DNA of 64,000 nt from Coptis chinensis (GCA_015680905.1 CM027377.1:89383001-89447000); one strand, 5' to 3'; positions 10,672-22,969 are shown, numbered from the stretch's first letter. The notes: generated by a model from the letters alone, not told the origin. Translations and numbers: made by a program.

Positions 10672-13222
10672 GGAGCTTGTGTAAGTAGTACCGCTCTCTA
10701 CACCCAAGACACGGTCCACACATCAGTCGTGGTTCCACCACCAGACAAAGTCATCGTGTCGTTGTCCCTAAACACCAAACCTGTATAATTGATTAGGCTA
10801 TTTCATTATGACTCGCTATTTGATTAGGACTGCTACAAACAAACAAATTGATTATGTTCTCGCTTAATTGCAAGATAACCGCATTTTCACATCAAGGCGA
10901 TAACGGCTTTTACATTGTTTATTTAAAGAACAAGCATAAGAAACCGTAATCGATAATAAACTAGAAAGATTGATGTCCGACATGAATGGGAGAATGGAGT
11001 GATTGCCGATGGTTGGATTCTTTTGACAAATAACAACTTCTCTTCACTGAAATCGCATCTAAGGATACCGCTCGCCAGATTCAAAAAACTGCAATATTTT
11101 CTGTGGGAAGGTCAACGAAAAAAATGGGTGACGGTAATGTAGTGAATAGTGAATACAATTTGTCCAACTAATACGCCCCTGGTTCACTCCACAACCTGTC
11201 GTGAATCATGTAAAACCCTAAATTCTAATTTCTCAAGAGCATTGTTCTCCTCCCCTTAACCTCAACATAATAGCAATAGTACCATTAAACTCAAAACAGT
11301 TTTTGTAATGACTTTGGTGGGATTTAGTCCGGCGTAGCCCAATCCTCGCCCAAGATTCGAGGGGCAATGTTAAATACCAATATGCCTTCCTCATAAAGAG
11401 ACCAGTGAAGATATCCTTTTGCAGCCACCGCTGGTCGCTCCCTCGATGCTGCTCATCATAAAATGCCAAGTCCAAGTCGCTCAACCTTCCATTCCAAACT
11501 TCGAATCAAACAATTCAACATACTTGATGCAGATAGTTTCGCTTTTATCCGCTCGGTAGGCCTTTACAGAGTTGAATTTGGGATCCGACAAATGAAAACA
11601 TAATGGTTCCATTGAATTCACCAACATTCCATGGGATTTTATAAAGAATCTAACCCTAGGAGTATGATTTGATACTCATGACATACTTTCTTGATATGAC
11701 TATTCATATGACATACTATCATGTATGTCAAACATATTGATATAGACAATTATTTGTATATACTAATTTTAGTGAAGCCGCTTTTAATGGCATACTTTTA
11801 CTACGATAATGCTTTGTGAGTTTTGAGTGTTAATGAAGTGAGCTAGGATTTTGCAGCTTCCATGGAGCCTTGAGGAATGAATGTTGCACACAAAGACACA
11901 TAATGAATGGTACGAAGTTAGGAAAAATTTTCTAGTAGGGTGGAGTCCAATAGCTACACAATAGCATTTTGATAGTGATGGACAAATATGATGATCTATT
12001 TTAGATGATACTTAGGCACCAAGCTTTTGATAAGTGTGTAACTTCGAACATAAATAATTCCAAAATATAGTATTTGGTTGAATATGGATTTTGTTAGTTG
12101 GTTCAAATTTTCGCTTCATATGATTCTTAGGAAATTCAAGAAAATAGTGGAACTAAAAAAGAGAAGCAATGAAATCCCAAGTAATGGCATCTAATCTCGA
12201 GTCCAAGTAAACAATTAGTAGTTAATCTTACTTATCGATTTTGTTTACAATCATTATCTCACTGCTTTTATTGCTCTACCTATCACTACTAGTCTGCAAC
12301 GCTTTGCAACATATTAATTCTTGAACATGAACTAAGTAAAATACTTTACCCGTAACTAATTGAAGTCATAACCATGGAAATTCCTCGCTTCAAAGAGTCT
12401 TGAGCTAGACCTAATGCCCTAGTAGGTCTACGGTTTAGCTTAATCAACATTTAGAAGAACATATGAAATGTGCATGTTTAGAATCAATAGTAAGAGCTCA
12501 CCAACACCGATGCAAAGACAATAGTGTTAAGGTATTACAAATCTAAAGGCTACATTCTATCGACTTGTTCAATAACCCTAGAAACCTAATACAAATATAT
12601 ACATACCCCAAATATATGCCCCGCAGCTTGATTACAATACCCTTACAGTAATGACCTAAATATCCTTATTATCGTAATAAAGGTAATGCAAGGAAAGATG
12701 CAAGCAATAAGCATTTCAAGTTTTTCTCGATTCCATAGAGATGGAGGTAATCAAGACAATGCTATGATGCAAAGAACACTCAAGCAATTAAATTACGCTG
12801 AGAGCGTAAATGGGAAAGGCTTAGTCAAATGCAAAGGTTAAGAGATCCGACCTCTTATTTTCTTTATAGTTAACTAAAGTGCAAGAAATCTGAGCACCAC
12901 AAAGAAGCTCCAAATGTTTTGTTTAAGAAGTGTGAATGCAGTAAATGTAATGTTTTTGTTCTTTTTGTTATGAAAAGGTTAGGGGTTCGTGGCTGCACCC
13001 AAACCTCGCATTCAATGAGTTGTATCCCAAGACAGTTTTTTCCACAATACACTCAGTAGGCTTTCATTCAGTGGAGAGTAGAGTACAAAATTGCATCCCC
13101 AGTGCATACTCAAATACATTACAAATTGAAAAAGAGATGAACGATATGGAAGATAATCGAGTGAGCGGAGCTTAACGATTTTGGCGTATGGGGGCTAATA
13201 AAACCAACTTGGTTGGTTTCTC
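10672..13222. other. Anonymous DNA without recognised gene
   Basis: Short open frames only (for example 11,233-11,484 on the minus strand), none with a known motif. ATATGACATACT words are repeated at about 11,680-11,740. Confidence 0.5.
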
Positions 13223-13345
13223 ATCCTGACTTCTCTCTTTTTTTTCTCTTTCTCCTTCACCCATCTCTCCTCTCCCCTGCATCACCCACCCAATTCTCTC
13301 TCTCCACAGCCCCACTCCCCACTCCCCATTTTATAAGCAATATTG
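13223..13345. repeat. Pyrimidine-rich low-complexity tract
   Basis: CT-rich run with CTCTCTC and CCCACTCCCC blocks. It could be a leader or simple-sequence expansion; no gene follows it. Confidence 0.6.
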
Positions 13346-16054
13346 AGTATTTGATAGTTTAGTACACATGACAATAGAGCATTAAAGCTTATTGTTTTAA
13401 TACCCATTTTCTACCAATGTAGAATCACTTGCCTTTAGTTAGAGCTATACCAAGCAAAAGCCCCGACCTAGCATTGTTCCCAAAACACTATCCTCCAATA
13501 TCATCAATTTACCTTTTAAGTCCTGCTTTGAAACCCTAACTACTCTAGTAAGTTAGCCACGATCCCAAAATGATGGGTATGAGATACTAGGAACTGCCCA
13601 AGGATTAAAAAAAGAAAAGAAAAAGGTAACTTAAGTTAAAGAGAATGTACATCAAAATCAAGAAATTTAGATACAATTCAAACAAATGGGGATATTATAT
13701 CCAACCATAATCGGGTCAACCATCCCAAAATCCGCCTCAATTGTCTGCCTCCCACATTCTTTTTTCTTTCTCTCAAAAGAGACAACTCACTAACAAGACA
13801 AGTAAACAAACCTAATCTCACCTTCACAAACTTGAGACGTGGCTATATGCAATGCAACACATCCCGCACCTAGTATAAAATGTTTGGTGCGCGAGAGTGG
13901 TATTGTATCCGCACATGGATATAACACCATGACATAACCGATGTGTACCAACCGGGTCAACATATGGGGATTGGGTCACCAGTAGCAATGAAATCACATA
14001 ACATGGAACAATCTATTTATTTTCCATGACTCTTAAGCCTAAGCAATTTATGCATCATTTATATAGAAAAGTTATCGTGGTCCCCTTTGGGGCATACCGT
14101 CAGGAACGCACTGCGGTGACTCGATGACGCGAGTCCTCCTAACAAGCCAAGTTGCCACCCACAAGGCCACAACACAAAAGATAACACAAGTGCGAAAGCT
14201 TTGTAACAAAAACTAAACACCACCGCTTCATCGTGGTGGTGCCATTTACACAAGTTAATATATATAACAAACTTAAAGAAACTACAAATTGTCCAAAATA
14301 CATGATGAACAACAACAAAATTATACACTCCACTGTAATTTAATGTAGTCCTACTCTAATTACGATAAGTATGGTCGGACACAGAATGAACACCTAAGTG
14401 TAAACACACTAAGCAAACATAGATGACCAAGTGAAGTAGTCCTAGTCCAGATCGGACTCGGCCCCTCGCATATATATATAGCGCTTTTTTAATTATTGGC
14501 TAAATATTGTAGATATTTTTGGTAGTACTTCTACGCTGGTTGCATATTTATTTTGCTATGTATACTTTGGACAAATTTATCTAGTTTTCTTTGAATTTAA
14601 ACCTTTGTACCATATATGTAGAATGTATATGACATGATTTGGTCGATGGTGAATTTTAACTAACTTAAATACCCTACACATTTTAATATAGCTATACATT
14701 TTCTTTACCATGGGTTGCAAGTGAATAAGTATTTGGTTCTACTATCTTGAGGCCTCGCTCTTGTGAGTGAATAGGTCCGCTCCAGCACTAATGCTCCAAA
14801 GTGGGACGCTTTGAGGACGCATTTAAACCAACCAAACTCCCTTTTGTCCCGCTGAACCCCCCCCTCTAGATCGCTCGGTCCGGCCACTTGAAAATACGCC
14901 CAATTTACTCAAGAAACAAGACTTTTTTTTTCGCTTCTATTATTTTTAGAGTTTATGAAATTGAAACACCCCCATAATTTCAAACTAAATAAAATCATTG
15001 TGAAGTAAACACCCTTGAACCAACTAAAATTTATAACAAAGATGAAGATACTAATTTCAAACAAATAAGATAAAAATAAAGTATCTTCAAACCAAGCAAA
15101 ACCGAACAAAGATCGATATATTAAATTCACATCAATAACTAACAAAATATAAAACATCCTCGTGAAACATATACCTTCAAGCAAGAAAATCAAAGCGTAA
15201 TCAATGCAAGCAAAATCTAAGCAAATGTAAAACTAAAACCATAAATTAAGAGAGAGATGAAAACAATTTGTTAACAATTAATGGAGAGATGAGTGGAGTA
15301 TTCTACTTACCCTAGCTAGTTTAGAATATCGCAAAGAAAAGAGCTAGAAAAGAGTGTGTACTAGCCAAAGAGGCAAAATGAGGGAGAGAGGAGAGAAAGG
15401 GGAGGTTTTGTTTCCTCATATACGAAGCCATTGAGCTGATATTGAGGTTTCCAAAAGGATTCAAAATAATGATAGATAGCGGGATTTTTGGTTTCCAAAT
15501 TTCGCCAAATTTTCGGGTTGCTTTGGTTTCCCTTCTTTGCAAAATTTTGAAATTTGCATTGACCAAGATGACCCTATGAAATTTGAGTATCGGTCGAACC
15601 GATGGAAATTTGACTAAATTTCACAACCTTACCCGATTTGGGTCAAAGTCGAACCGGTTTTTGACCGATCAGTTAGACCACTAGTTCAAATAAAACCAGA
15701 GCGTTCTTTGTTAGAGAAAAATCGCTACCATTAGTTTTGGTACACCACACATACACAAGACATCGTGATTTAGCGATATGATTATATAACCTCAGTAATT
15801 ATAATGGCTCAATTATAATTGAGGCAACTAAAGGAAGTATTTGGTTGAATCAACACGCCAAAGTTAATTGAAAACTCCAAAGTTAAACACGCTTTTTAAC
15901 ATTTGAACAACCGAAGTGACCGTTCACCACCATAACTTGAATCGGCAGCTCAAACTTCAAACCATAGTACAAAAATATCGATATGAGTGTTTATCGATAC
16001 TCAATTTCTTGATATGTATCGTGGATATATTCCCATCTTTGGGGACATTTTACA
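13346..16054. other. Anonymous AT-rich DNA
   Basis: No recognisable coding domain on either strand. There is a TATATATATA run near 14,470. Short minus-strand frames at 14,059-15,566 are Phe/Leu/Ile-rich, as expected from AT-rich noncoding DNA. Confidence 0.5.
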
Positions 16055-16474
16055 TTGTTTGATGGGAGGGGTTCAAGGTACATATCTTATCTTAACACTT
16101 AAAACAAACTCAAAATTGTTAGGGCATTTATAAGTTTTGATTAGGCTAATTTTTGTGGATATGATTTTCTAACTATTTTAAACATTGTCACAAATATTTA
16201 AAAAAAATATATATTATAAACTTGCTAAATACAATATCAACAATGGTGAAAATGAACGGTCTACAATTAGCCAAATTTTGTAAATTGTTAACTACATTAA
16301 ACAAGTTTTGAATTTTGGATTTTTTTATTATTTGTGAGAATGCTTAGAATAGTTAGGAGATCATATCAACAAAAAATTAGCCTAATTCAAAACTTATAAA
16401 TGCCCTAACGATTTTGAGTTTGTTTACGCAGTTAAGCTAAAAATATGTCCCTAGAACCCCTCCCTTTGTTTGAT
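16055..16474. mobile_element. Mutator-type MITE with ~140-bp terminal inverted repeats
   Basis: The element body is 16,064-16,465. The left end GGGAGGGGTTC is mirrored by the right end GAACCCCTCCC. The arms remain complementary for about 140 bp, through CAAACTCAAAAT, TTAGGGCATTTATAAGTTTTG and TTAGGCTAATTTTT-type blocks, leaving a small AT-rich loop of about 120 bp. TTGTTTGAT flanks both sides (16,055-16,063 and 16,466-16,474), a 9-bp target duplication as made by Mutator-like transposases. It has no coding capacity. Confidence 0.88.
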
Positions 16475-16621
16475 ATGCAAATATCGAGATATATCTAAAG
16501 CAATCTACTATCTATATACTAAAGCAGAGACCTATTGTATTTTCTATCCTACAATCCCACGTACATGGGATCTCTTTGGAAGGTTTGAGTATATTTCCAA
16601 TTCTTATATTTAGAGAGTTTG

Positions 16622-16835
16622 AGTGTATTTCCAATTCTTATCTATTTGATTAAATAAAAAAAAAATACTAGATAATATGTGATTTGTAGAAGGTAATTTC
16701 CTATTACGAATCAAACACTTTTAGTGTTCCAATTCTTATATATTTGATCAAATAAAAAAAAATACTATAAATTAGGTGATTTGTAGAAACTAATTCCCTA
16801 TTACAAATCATACAATTTTAATGTCTATGATAAAG
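16622..16835 (+). repeat. Two tandem copies of a ~105-bp segment
   Basis: Both copies contain TTCCAATTCTTAT, TATTTGAT(T/C)AAATAAAAAA, an AATACTA block and GTGATTTGTAGAA, ending with a CTATTAC.AATCA block. They are roughly 85-90 percent alike by eye. Confidence 0.75.
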
Positions 16836-16954
16836 CACCGACATATTTTGAATATATCCTTAACATGGCCTCAAAACATAGTTATTATACAAAAAATAAC
16901 ATCACAAAATAACAGCAAAACAATAATGACAAATATTTTAAAATATGTATTCTA

Positions 16955-17367
16955 AATGAAACTAACGTCAAAAAACAATTAATGGGGAATCAAAAACTGG
17001 ATGCAAATGTATCGAACTAACCTCAAATAATATTTAACAAAGAATTGAAATCGATGCAAATGCAAGCATTAAACTAATCTTAAAAAGTAATTAATATAAA
17101 ATCGAATATGGATACAACTACATTAAACTAACCTCAAAGAATAATTAACAGGAAATCAAAACTTGATGGAAATACATCAAACTAACATGAAAAAATAATT
17201 GTTGGAAAATCGAAAAATTGATGCAAAATGCATTGAGCTAACTACTAACCCTCAAGATTAAATTAACGGAAATCGAAAACCGGGTTGCAAACCGCATTGA
17301 ACTAACCTCAAAGAAAAAATTAATTATAAATTGGAAACATATAATGCAAATGTGTGGAACTAATCTT
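16955..17367 (+). repeat. Minisatellite block 1 (unit about 55 bp)
   Basis: Repeated unit with the order GATGCAAATGCATTGAACTA, ACCTCAAAGAATAATTAAC, GGAAATCGAAA. Units vary in length (about 50-57 bp) and sequence. The array is interrupted at 17,377 by a MITE. Confidence 0.85.
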
Positions 17368-17376
17368 ATAAAATAA

Positions 17377-17526
17377 GAGTTAGTCATCAAGCGCATGTCG
17401 ATGGTATGCATGCAAGATGGGCCTTTGATCAAGATTTTTTGATGAAATACACCCACCCTCTCGGTGTGATCGAAAGTGGCCCGATGATGTATCTCACAAG
17501 ACGATACATCTCATATAGATTTAGCC
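17377..17526 (-). mobile_element. MITE, GGCTAAATC family, in minisatellite
   Basis: 150 bp, reverse orientation: starts GAG, contains GGGCCTTTGATCAAGATTTT, and ends ATAGATTTAGCC. It is flanked by ATAAAATAA on both sides (17,368-17,376 and 17,527-17,535), a 9-bp duplication of minisatellite sequence. Confidence 0.85.
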
Positions 17527-17535
17527 ATAAAATAA

Positions 17536-17990
17536 TTAACGGAAATCAGAAACCGGATGCAACCGCATCCAACTAATCTAAAAAATACAAAGGATGCAAA
17601 ACCTCAAGAAGTAATTAATGGGAAATCGAAACCGGTTTGCAAATTAATTGAACTAACCTCAAACAATAACTAACCTCAAATAATAATTTACATTTATTGA
17701 ATTTGATTAATACAATAGTTATCCGATGCAAATGCATGGAACTCGACCTCAAGAACAATTAACATGAAATTGAAAATTGATGCAAATGTATTAAACTAAC
17801 CAAAAAAGAATAATTAACGAGAAATCATAAATTTGATGCAAACCGCATTGAACCGCTTCCTCAAAAAAATAAATAACGGAATTGAAAATTGATGCAACCG
17901 CATTGAACTAACATCAAAATATAAATAACGGAAAATCAGAAACCGATGCAAATACATTGAACTAACCTCAAAACATAGTTGGTTATATGT
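17536..17990 (+). repeat. Minisatellite block 2
   Basis: Continuation of block 1 after the MITE, with the same ~55-bp unit. It ends at CTCAAAACATAGTTGG, where a unique tail begins. Confidence 0.85.
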
Positions 17991-18530
17991 TGGGGAATAT
18001 CTCGATAAGTATAGTTTTGCATTTAAAATGGTGTTTATCTTATCTCTTTCCGTATGATTGGGATATCCTTGCTATTCAAGTAGCTTCAATATATATGAAC
18101 TTCTCACTTTATTAGGTAATCTCACAAAACTTCAATCAAACTTCTATTATTAAACAACAAAATGAAGTTGAGGGTTTTATCAAAGGTGAGTTTTTTTTTA
18201 ATGGAGAGTGAGATTTTCACGCTATAAGAAATTTGGTTGAGTAATCAATATAATATTAATATATAATAGTTATGCATATTTGCAAATATTTTTAGAATAA
18301 TTAATATAACAACAATTCGCTTGTAGATAATATTTGAAGATTCCACATAGCTTAGCCATGCATAATTTAAAGAATAATTAACGGAAAATCGAACCGGATA
18401 ATCTTCGATGATCCCACATAGTAAATTAAGCATAATTTAATTTTTTATGTCGTGTTTTGCAAGGGCATGCACTACAAATGGATTAGTAGAAGTTGGTATT
18501 ACACACCACATTGATAATTATAAGAAAATC
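17991..18530 (+). other. Unique tail following the minisatellite (copy A)
   Basis: Contains TATAGTTTTGCATTTAAAATG, GCTATTCAAGTAGCTTCAAT and CACAAAACTTCAATCAAACTTC blocks that reappear in the same order at 24,336-24,830. A single partial minisatellite unit is embedded near 18,370-18,400. No coding sequence is seen. Confidence 0.7.
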
Positions 18531-19031
18531 GAAACTCGATTCAAATACATAACTAAGCTCAAAGAGTAATTAACGGAAATCGAAACTTTATGCAAATGCA
18601 ATAAACTAAACTCAAAAAATAATTAACTAGAAATCGAAACCGATGCAATTGCATTAAACTAACGCCGAGAATAACTAACGGAAATCATAAATTGATGCAA
18701 ATCCTTGAAAAATATTTAACGGAAAATCGAAACGGTATGCAAATACATCAAACAAACTTCAAATAATAATTAATGGGAAACCGAAATTGATACAAATGTA
18801 TTAAACTTAACTCAAAAAAATAATTAATAGAAAATTAAAACCGAATGCAAACCGCATTGAACTAACCTCATAGAATAATTAGTGGGGAATCGAAACTAAA
18901 TGCAAATGCATTTAAATAACCTCAAATAATAGTTAACGGAAATCAAAACCGGATATAATTGTATCGAACTAACCTCAAATCATAAATAATCAGAAACTAG
19001 ATGCGATCTATTGAACTAACCTTAAAAAGTT
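18531..19031 (+). repeat. Minisatellite block 3
   Basis: About nine further units of the ~55-bp repeat, interrupted at 19,032 by another MITE. Confidence 0.85.
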
Positions 19032-19173
19032 GAGCATGTCTTTAGTGCGCAGGTCGTCGTGGGCCTTTGATCAAGATTTTGTATTGCAATACACACACGC
19101 ACTCGCCTGTATGTATGAGGGCCCGTGATGTGATGGCACACCATACATCACGCCGCAATTCATAGATTTAGCC
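19032..19173 (-). mobile_element. MITE, GGCTAAATC family
   Basis: 142 bp, starts GAGCATGTC and ends ATAGATTTAGCC. TAAAAAGTT flanks both sides (19,023-19,031 and 19,174-19,182). It sits in the minisatellite, so it is younger than the array. Confidence 0.9.
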
Positions 19174-19182
19174 TAAAAAGTT

Positions 19183-19620
19183 ATTAACGGAAATCGAAAA
19201 CCGATCCAAATGCAATGAACTAATCTCAAAGACTAATTAACTAAACATTGAAAAATGGATGAAACCGCATTGAACTAACCTAAATGAATAATTAACGGAA
19301 ATTATAAATTTGATGTAACTACATTGAACTAACCTCAAAAAATAATTAACGGAAATCGAAACTTGATGCAAATGCATTAAAGTAACCTCAAAGAACAATT
19401 AACATTAAATCGAAATTGATGCAAATGCATTGAACTAGCCTCAAAGAATAATTAACAGAAAATAAAAACTGATGATGCAACTCAGATTAAACTAAAAAAA
19501 TCGAGATTAACTAACGGAAATCAGAAAATTGATGCAAATGCATTGAAATAACCTCAAAAAATAGTTAACTAGAAATCGAAGTCGGATGTAACCGCATCGC
19601 GACCGACCTCAAAACATAAA
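19183..19620 (+). repeat. Minisatellite block 4
   Basis: Same ~55-bp unit, ending at CCTCAAAACATAAATGTCC. The unique tail seen after blocks 2 and 5 is missing here. Confidence 0.8.
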
Positions 19621-19701
19621 TGTCCACCTTTTAGCCTTCTCAATGGAGTAATTAAGAACCCAAAATGAAAGTGAGTTTATGTAAAGCCCGTGATTTAAAA
19701 T

Positions 19702-19803
19702 GGCTAAATCTATTGTGGCGCGAGATGTATGGTACACCCCACATCCGGGCCACCACACACACGAGGTGTGAGGGTGTATTGCATCAAAGAAGTAATCGAT
19801 CCA
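19702..19803 (+). mobile_element. Truncated MITE, GGCTAAATC family
   Basis: Starts GGCTAAATCTATTG, with GCGCGAGATGTATGG and ACATCCGGGCCACCACACAC, but the GACATGCTC end is missing. No target duplication can be read. Confidence 0.7.
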
Positions 19804-20160
19804 AAAATATGTATTTATTTATTAATTAATTAATTTAATTATTTATTTAAAAATTCGCTAAATTGATTTGGATACGGGCCCCGATTTATGGGCCCGAAGT
19901 CTGGTTGGGCTTGGTTTCAAAACCCAAATATATATTCATACTTTTCCGTGATAATGGTTCTTAGAAAAATAAAATAAAATAAAAAAGAGAGGGGAGATAA
20001 AAGCTTGTTGGTTAGAGCTTTTGCCGACGATCTCGATTTAGAGGGATTCACCGAGCTTTTAATACAGTGTGAGTGGTTATATTTTTAAAGGTGAGTGGTT
20101 ATATTTTTAAATTGACTCGAGATCTCTAAACCGGTACGTAGATCATCTCAGAATCTGCGT
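19804..20160. other. Noncoding, GGCCCGA-rich and A-rich DNA
   Basis: No gene. A 21-bp GTGAGTGGTTATATTTTTAAA direct repeat lies near 20,068-20,112. The composition recalls a retroelement leader or LTR, with a similar GGGCTTGGGCC style near 25,600. Confidence 0.4.
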
Positions 20161-20186
20161 TATCTCTTGCCGCTGATCCGAATCCG

Positions 20187-20275
20187 AGATGTGTGTGTGT
20201 GCCCCGATATCCGTGGTGTGTGTCGATGTGATGTGTGTGTGTCTCCGAGATACGAAAGATGTGTGTGTGTGTGGT
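20187..20275. repeat. GT-rich tracts with interspersed CGATAT/CGAGATA words
   Basis: Three TGTGTGTGTGT runs separated by 15-25 bp of CCGATATCCG- and TCCGAGATACGA-type sequence. Confidence 0.7.
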
Positions 20276-20355
20276 ACGCACTATACGAGAGATCAATCTC
20301 TCAACGATATTTTGATATTTCGGGTTATAGATTAAATCAAACTATGTTGTATTGA

Positions 20356-21220
20356 TCGTCGGGCTTTATTTACCATTAATGGCGCTTAAAGCCCAACATA
20401 AAGAAATCGCATGTTTGTCCGCTTTGAACTTTTTCTTTGCTGTGGTTTGGAATTTATTGATTGATGTCGGGGAGTAAGGGGTTTTATGTTTGGTTATGGA
20501 GGTTTGAATGGGTGGGTCGCTTTTATTGCTTTAAAAAGGGTAAAGAAATCGAATGGCGCCGCAAGATCGAAAACCGTCCGGATTATTGTTTGAACTCTCC
20601 TTTTGTCAGGGTATGGTTGGTTGATGTATGATTGAAATGCGGATTGGGTGGGCCGTCGGCCCCGTGGGAAGTCGCAAGGCGGCCAATTCTAGATCTAGTT
20701 TTGATGAAGTATATGAATCAATGATTTGAGGTTTTGGTTTTGTTAAAGTTGTAGGGTTTTTATGGGGGTTAAAATCGGTCAAGTTGAAACGGGCGGGCGA
20801 TCGAACTTGATGGTGGTCGATTTGGTGGTTGCCCGGTTGGTGGTCAGTGGAGGGAGCCGGTGGTAGCCGATGGAGAAGATGACAGTCGGGCCTTGGGCCG
20901 CCAGTTTTGACTTTAGTTTTAGTTGTTTGGGCCAACATTAGATTGTTTTGTTTGGGCCGGTCCACATTAGTTTAAGTTGTCACGCTTAGTTTAAGTGTTT
21001 GGGGCCAATTTCTAATATTGTTTGGGGCCACCCATAGACTTAATAGAGATCCAAATGGGTCTTTCAACATTTAGACTTTTGGGTTATAAGGTTTGGGGTT
21101 TGGGCTTGGCTAGTGGGTCCGAACCATGACCTTAGCCATGAGCCCATGAACCATGCACTTTTGCCCTTAGCCATGAACCATGGCTATGACCCTGAACCTG
21201 TTGAACATGGAAACGACAGT
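20356..21220. other. GT-rich noncoding DNA
   Basis: No recognisable gene. A 119-residue minus-strand frame (20,606-20,965) is Pro/His-rich and likely chance. CCATGA and AGCCATGA words repeat at 21,120-21,190. Confidence 0.5.
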
Positions 21221-21279
21221 TTGACTTTGACAATGACGGGTTGACTTTGACCATTGACCGTTGACTATGAAATGTTGAC
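21221..21279 (+). repeat. Cluster of seven TTGAC words
   Basis: TTGAC starts at 21,221, 21,227, 21,241, 21,247, 21,254, 21,261 and 21,275. TTGAC is the core of the W-box bound by WRKY factors. No gene is recognised downstream, and the run may simply be a degenerate TTGACTTTGAC simple repeat. Confidence 0.8.
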
Positions 21280-21731
21280 TTTTTCTAGATTTTCACATAT
21301 TTAAGAATATGGACAAATGTAGTAATAAAATGTTGTCGAAATTGTATGGACAAATCAAATGATAGAATGTCAGGGAAGCTTGTATAAACTTGGTTGTCAT
21401 TATCTAAGACAGATGTGACGCTGATAGTTTGTATTTTTGACCCTGCGGATAAGAGTGAAATTTTAGGAGATATAATATTCCTAAAACGCTATAAAAATGT
21501 TATGCGTATGTTTGGAGCTATTGTGACGCTATGGGGTATGTTGAAATTGTTGTTCTCGTAAAGGATATCATATGATAAGATATCGATTAATTGCAATATC
21601 TTTGAGAAATTTATATAAACGCTTCATTATTATATATATGTGAGATGCTACTATGAGGTAGGTAGTATTGTGAATATTTTCCCAATTGTTTTTCCCAAGT
21701 GAATAATTCTATATAAATAGATATAATATAT

Positions 21732-21880
21732 GAGATGCACTATAGGTAGTATGGTGCTTGGTAATTATTATTGGGCTTTGATCAAGACATCTTCGCCATT
21801 AAATACACACATCCGCCATTTACATGAGTGGCCGAGATGTAACGGCAAGACCATACATCTCAAAGACCATAGATTTAGCC
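21732..21880 (-). mobile_element. MITE, GGCTAAATC family
   Basis: 149 bp, starts GAGATGCAC and ends ATAGATTTAGCC. ATAATATAT flanks both sides (21,723-21,731 and 21,881-21,889). It keeps the GGGCTTTGATCAAGAC and GAGTGGCCGAGATG motifs. Confidence 0.85.
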
Positions 21881-21966
21881 ATAATATATTGGCACGCGAA
21901 ATGATGAAAGGAGTTATGAGATGTATTGAGATATTTCTAAATAGTGGCTTTAGTGCAATAATTAAT

Positions 21967-22077
21967 GAGCATGTCTTCGCGCAGATGATGTATGGTGCGC
22001 AGTAATGTGGGCCTTTGATCAAGATTTTGCCATGCAATACACACGCACTCCTACCGCCCTAGACAATAGATTTAGCC
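21967..22077 (-). mobile_element. MITE, GGCTAAATC family (short)
   Basis: 111 bp, GAGCATGTCTTCG to ATAGATTTAGCC, with an internal deletion of the GGCCCAGATGT half. ATAATTAAT flanks both sides (21,958-21,966 and 22,078-22,086). Confidence 0.9.
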
Positions 22078-22184
22078 ATAATTAATTGGCATGCACGCGA
22101 TATAGTGAAATTATTATGAGTCATGAATGTATGACACTTGAATAAATTACGAACGAAAAATCATAAAACCTAACTACCACAACT

Positions 22185-22330
22185 CATGTGATTTGGCCCG
22201 CCTAGTGATGGGCGATGTGATATGATTGTCCCTTCCTTCTTTCAATTGAAATCTGAATGGCCCTTCCGGGCGAAGTAATGTGATTGGCCCTTCCGGCGCT
22301 TCAGCTGAATCAATGGCCCTTTGGCGAAAT
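22185..22330 (+). repeat. Imperfect tandem repeats around TGGCCCTTCCGG
   Basis: Units of about 40-45 bp with GTGATTTGGCCC, GTCCCTTCC, AATGGCCCTTCCGGGCG, GATTGGCCCTTCCGGCG and AATGGCCCTTTGGCG. No gene is associated. Confidence 0.6.
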
Positions 22331-22670
22331 TTAATAGTGGCTTGATTATTCCGCTCGCAAAATTAGAACGAGACGCCGATAGTTTATGCCGAATAGTGGC
22401 GCGATTTTACATAATGGCTTTCGTGAGGGGTTACTTGGTGTGCGCATCCCGCCAGGGTAGTTACGCATTGAGTGGTTCATTATGTAAGGGGAGGCATGTG
22501 GATGTACATGTTCGACGCTGGGAAGCCGATGTGGTGGTAGCCAGGAAAACTAGGTAAGATATAGATACGACGGATTTTAGGGACACGCAAAGAAAGTCTT
22601 AATTAATATAATCATGGTAATATGTTGGTTAATGATATATCTTTAGATATATTATTATATGGGCTAAATC

Positions 22671-22793
22671 TATGGTGCGCGAGATGTATGGTGCCCATTA
22701 CATCTCGCCACTCATACCAAGGGTGCGGTGTATTTAATGGCGATGTAATCAAAAGGCCCATAATTACTTGTACCTAATGCGACCGACATGCTC
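22671..22793 (+). mobile_element. MITE, GGCTAAATC family
   Basis: 123 bp, GGGCTAAATCTATGGTGCGC to GACATGCTC. TTATTATAT flanks both sides (22,662-22,670 and 22,794-22,802). Confidence 0.9.
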
Positions 22794-22969
22794 TTATTAT
22801 ATATGGTTTTGCAAAAGGGTGGGTCAAACTAATTACTTGTGCGTAGAATTGAGAATCGAGCATGGAATGAGATAAGTATAGAATATGTTTGGCGGGTTAT
22901 TAGTTCAATTAGAACCTAAGGCTTCTGGAGGAACTAAATGCCTTTTTATTATGCATGGTTTGTCAGGGT

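Larger units (their letters stand above)
16511..18330 (+). mobile_element. Helitron-like non-autonomous element carrying a minisatellite
   Basis: TCTATATACTAAAGCAGAGA at 16,511 has the TC start and TATACTAAAG continuation seen at many plant Helitron 5' ends, preceded by A as expected for an A|T insertion site. It is followed by a duplicated ~105-bp segment (about 16,622-16,835), a minisatellite, and a unique tail at 17,990-18,320. The tail recurs with the minisatellite at 23,795-24,840. There the tail ends near GGCACCCGTTCGTAGG, reminiscent of a Helitron 3' hairpin. A clean CTRR end was not identified, so the right border is uncertain. Confidence 0.4.

Noticed and set aside
14909-15193. 94-residue minus-strand frame rich in Phe and Ile, like a membrane protein
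   Set aside because: AT-rich DNA gives such hydrophobic translations by chance; no start context, homologous copy or motif.
16955-19620. Regularly spaced repeats resembling a CRISPR array
   Set aside because: The whole ~55-bp unit is repeated with drift. There are no unique spacers and no cas genes, and the context is a plant genome.
20606-20965. 119-residue minus-strand open frame
   Set aside because: Pro/His/Thr-rich translation of GGT/GTT-rich DNA, with no motif and no partner copy; most likely chance.
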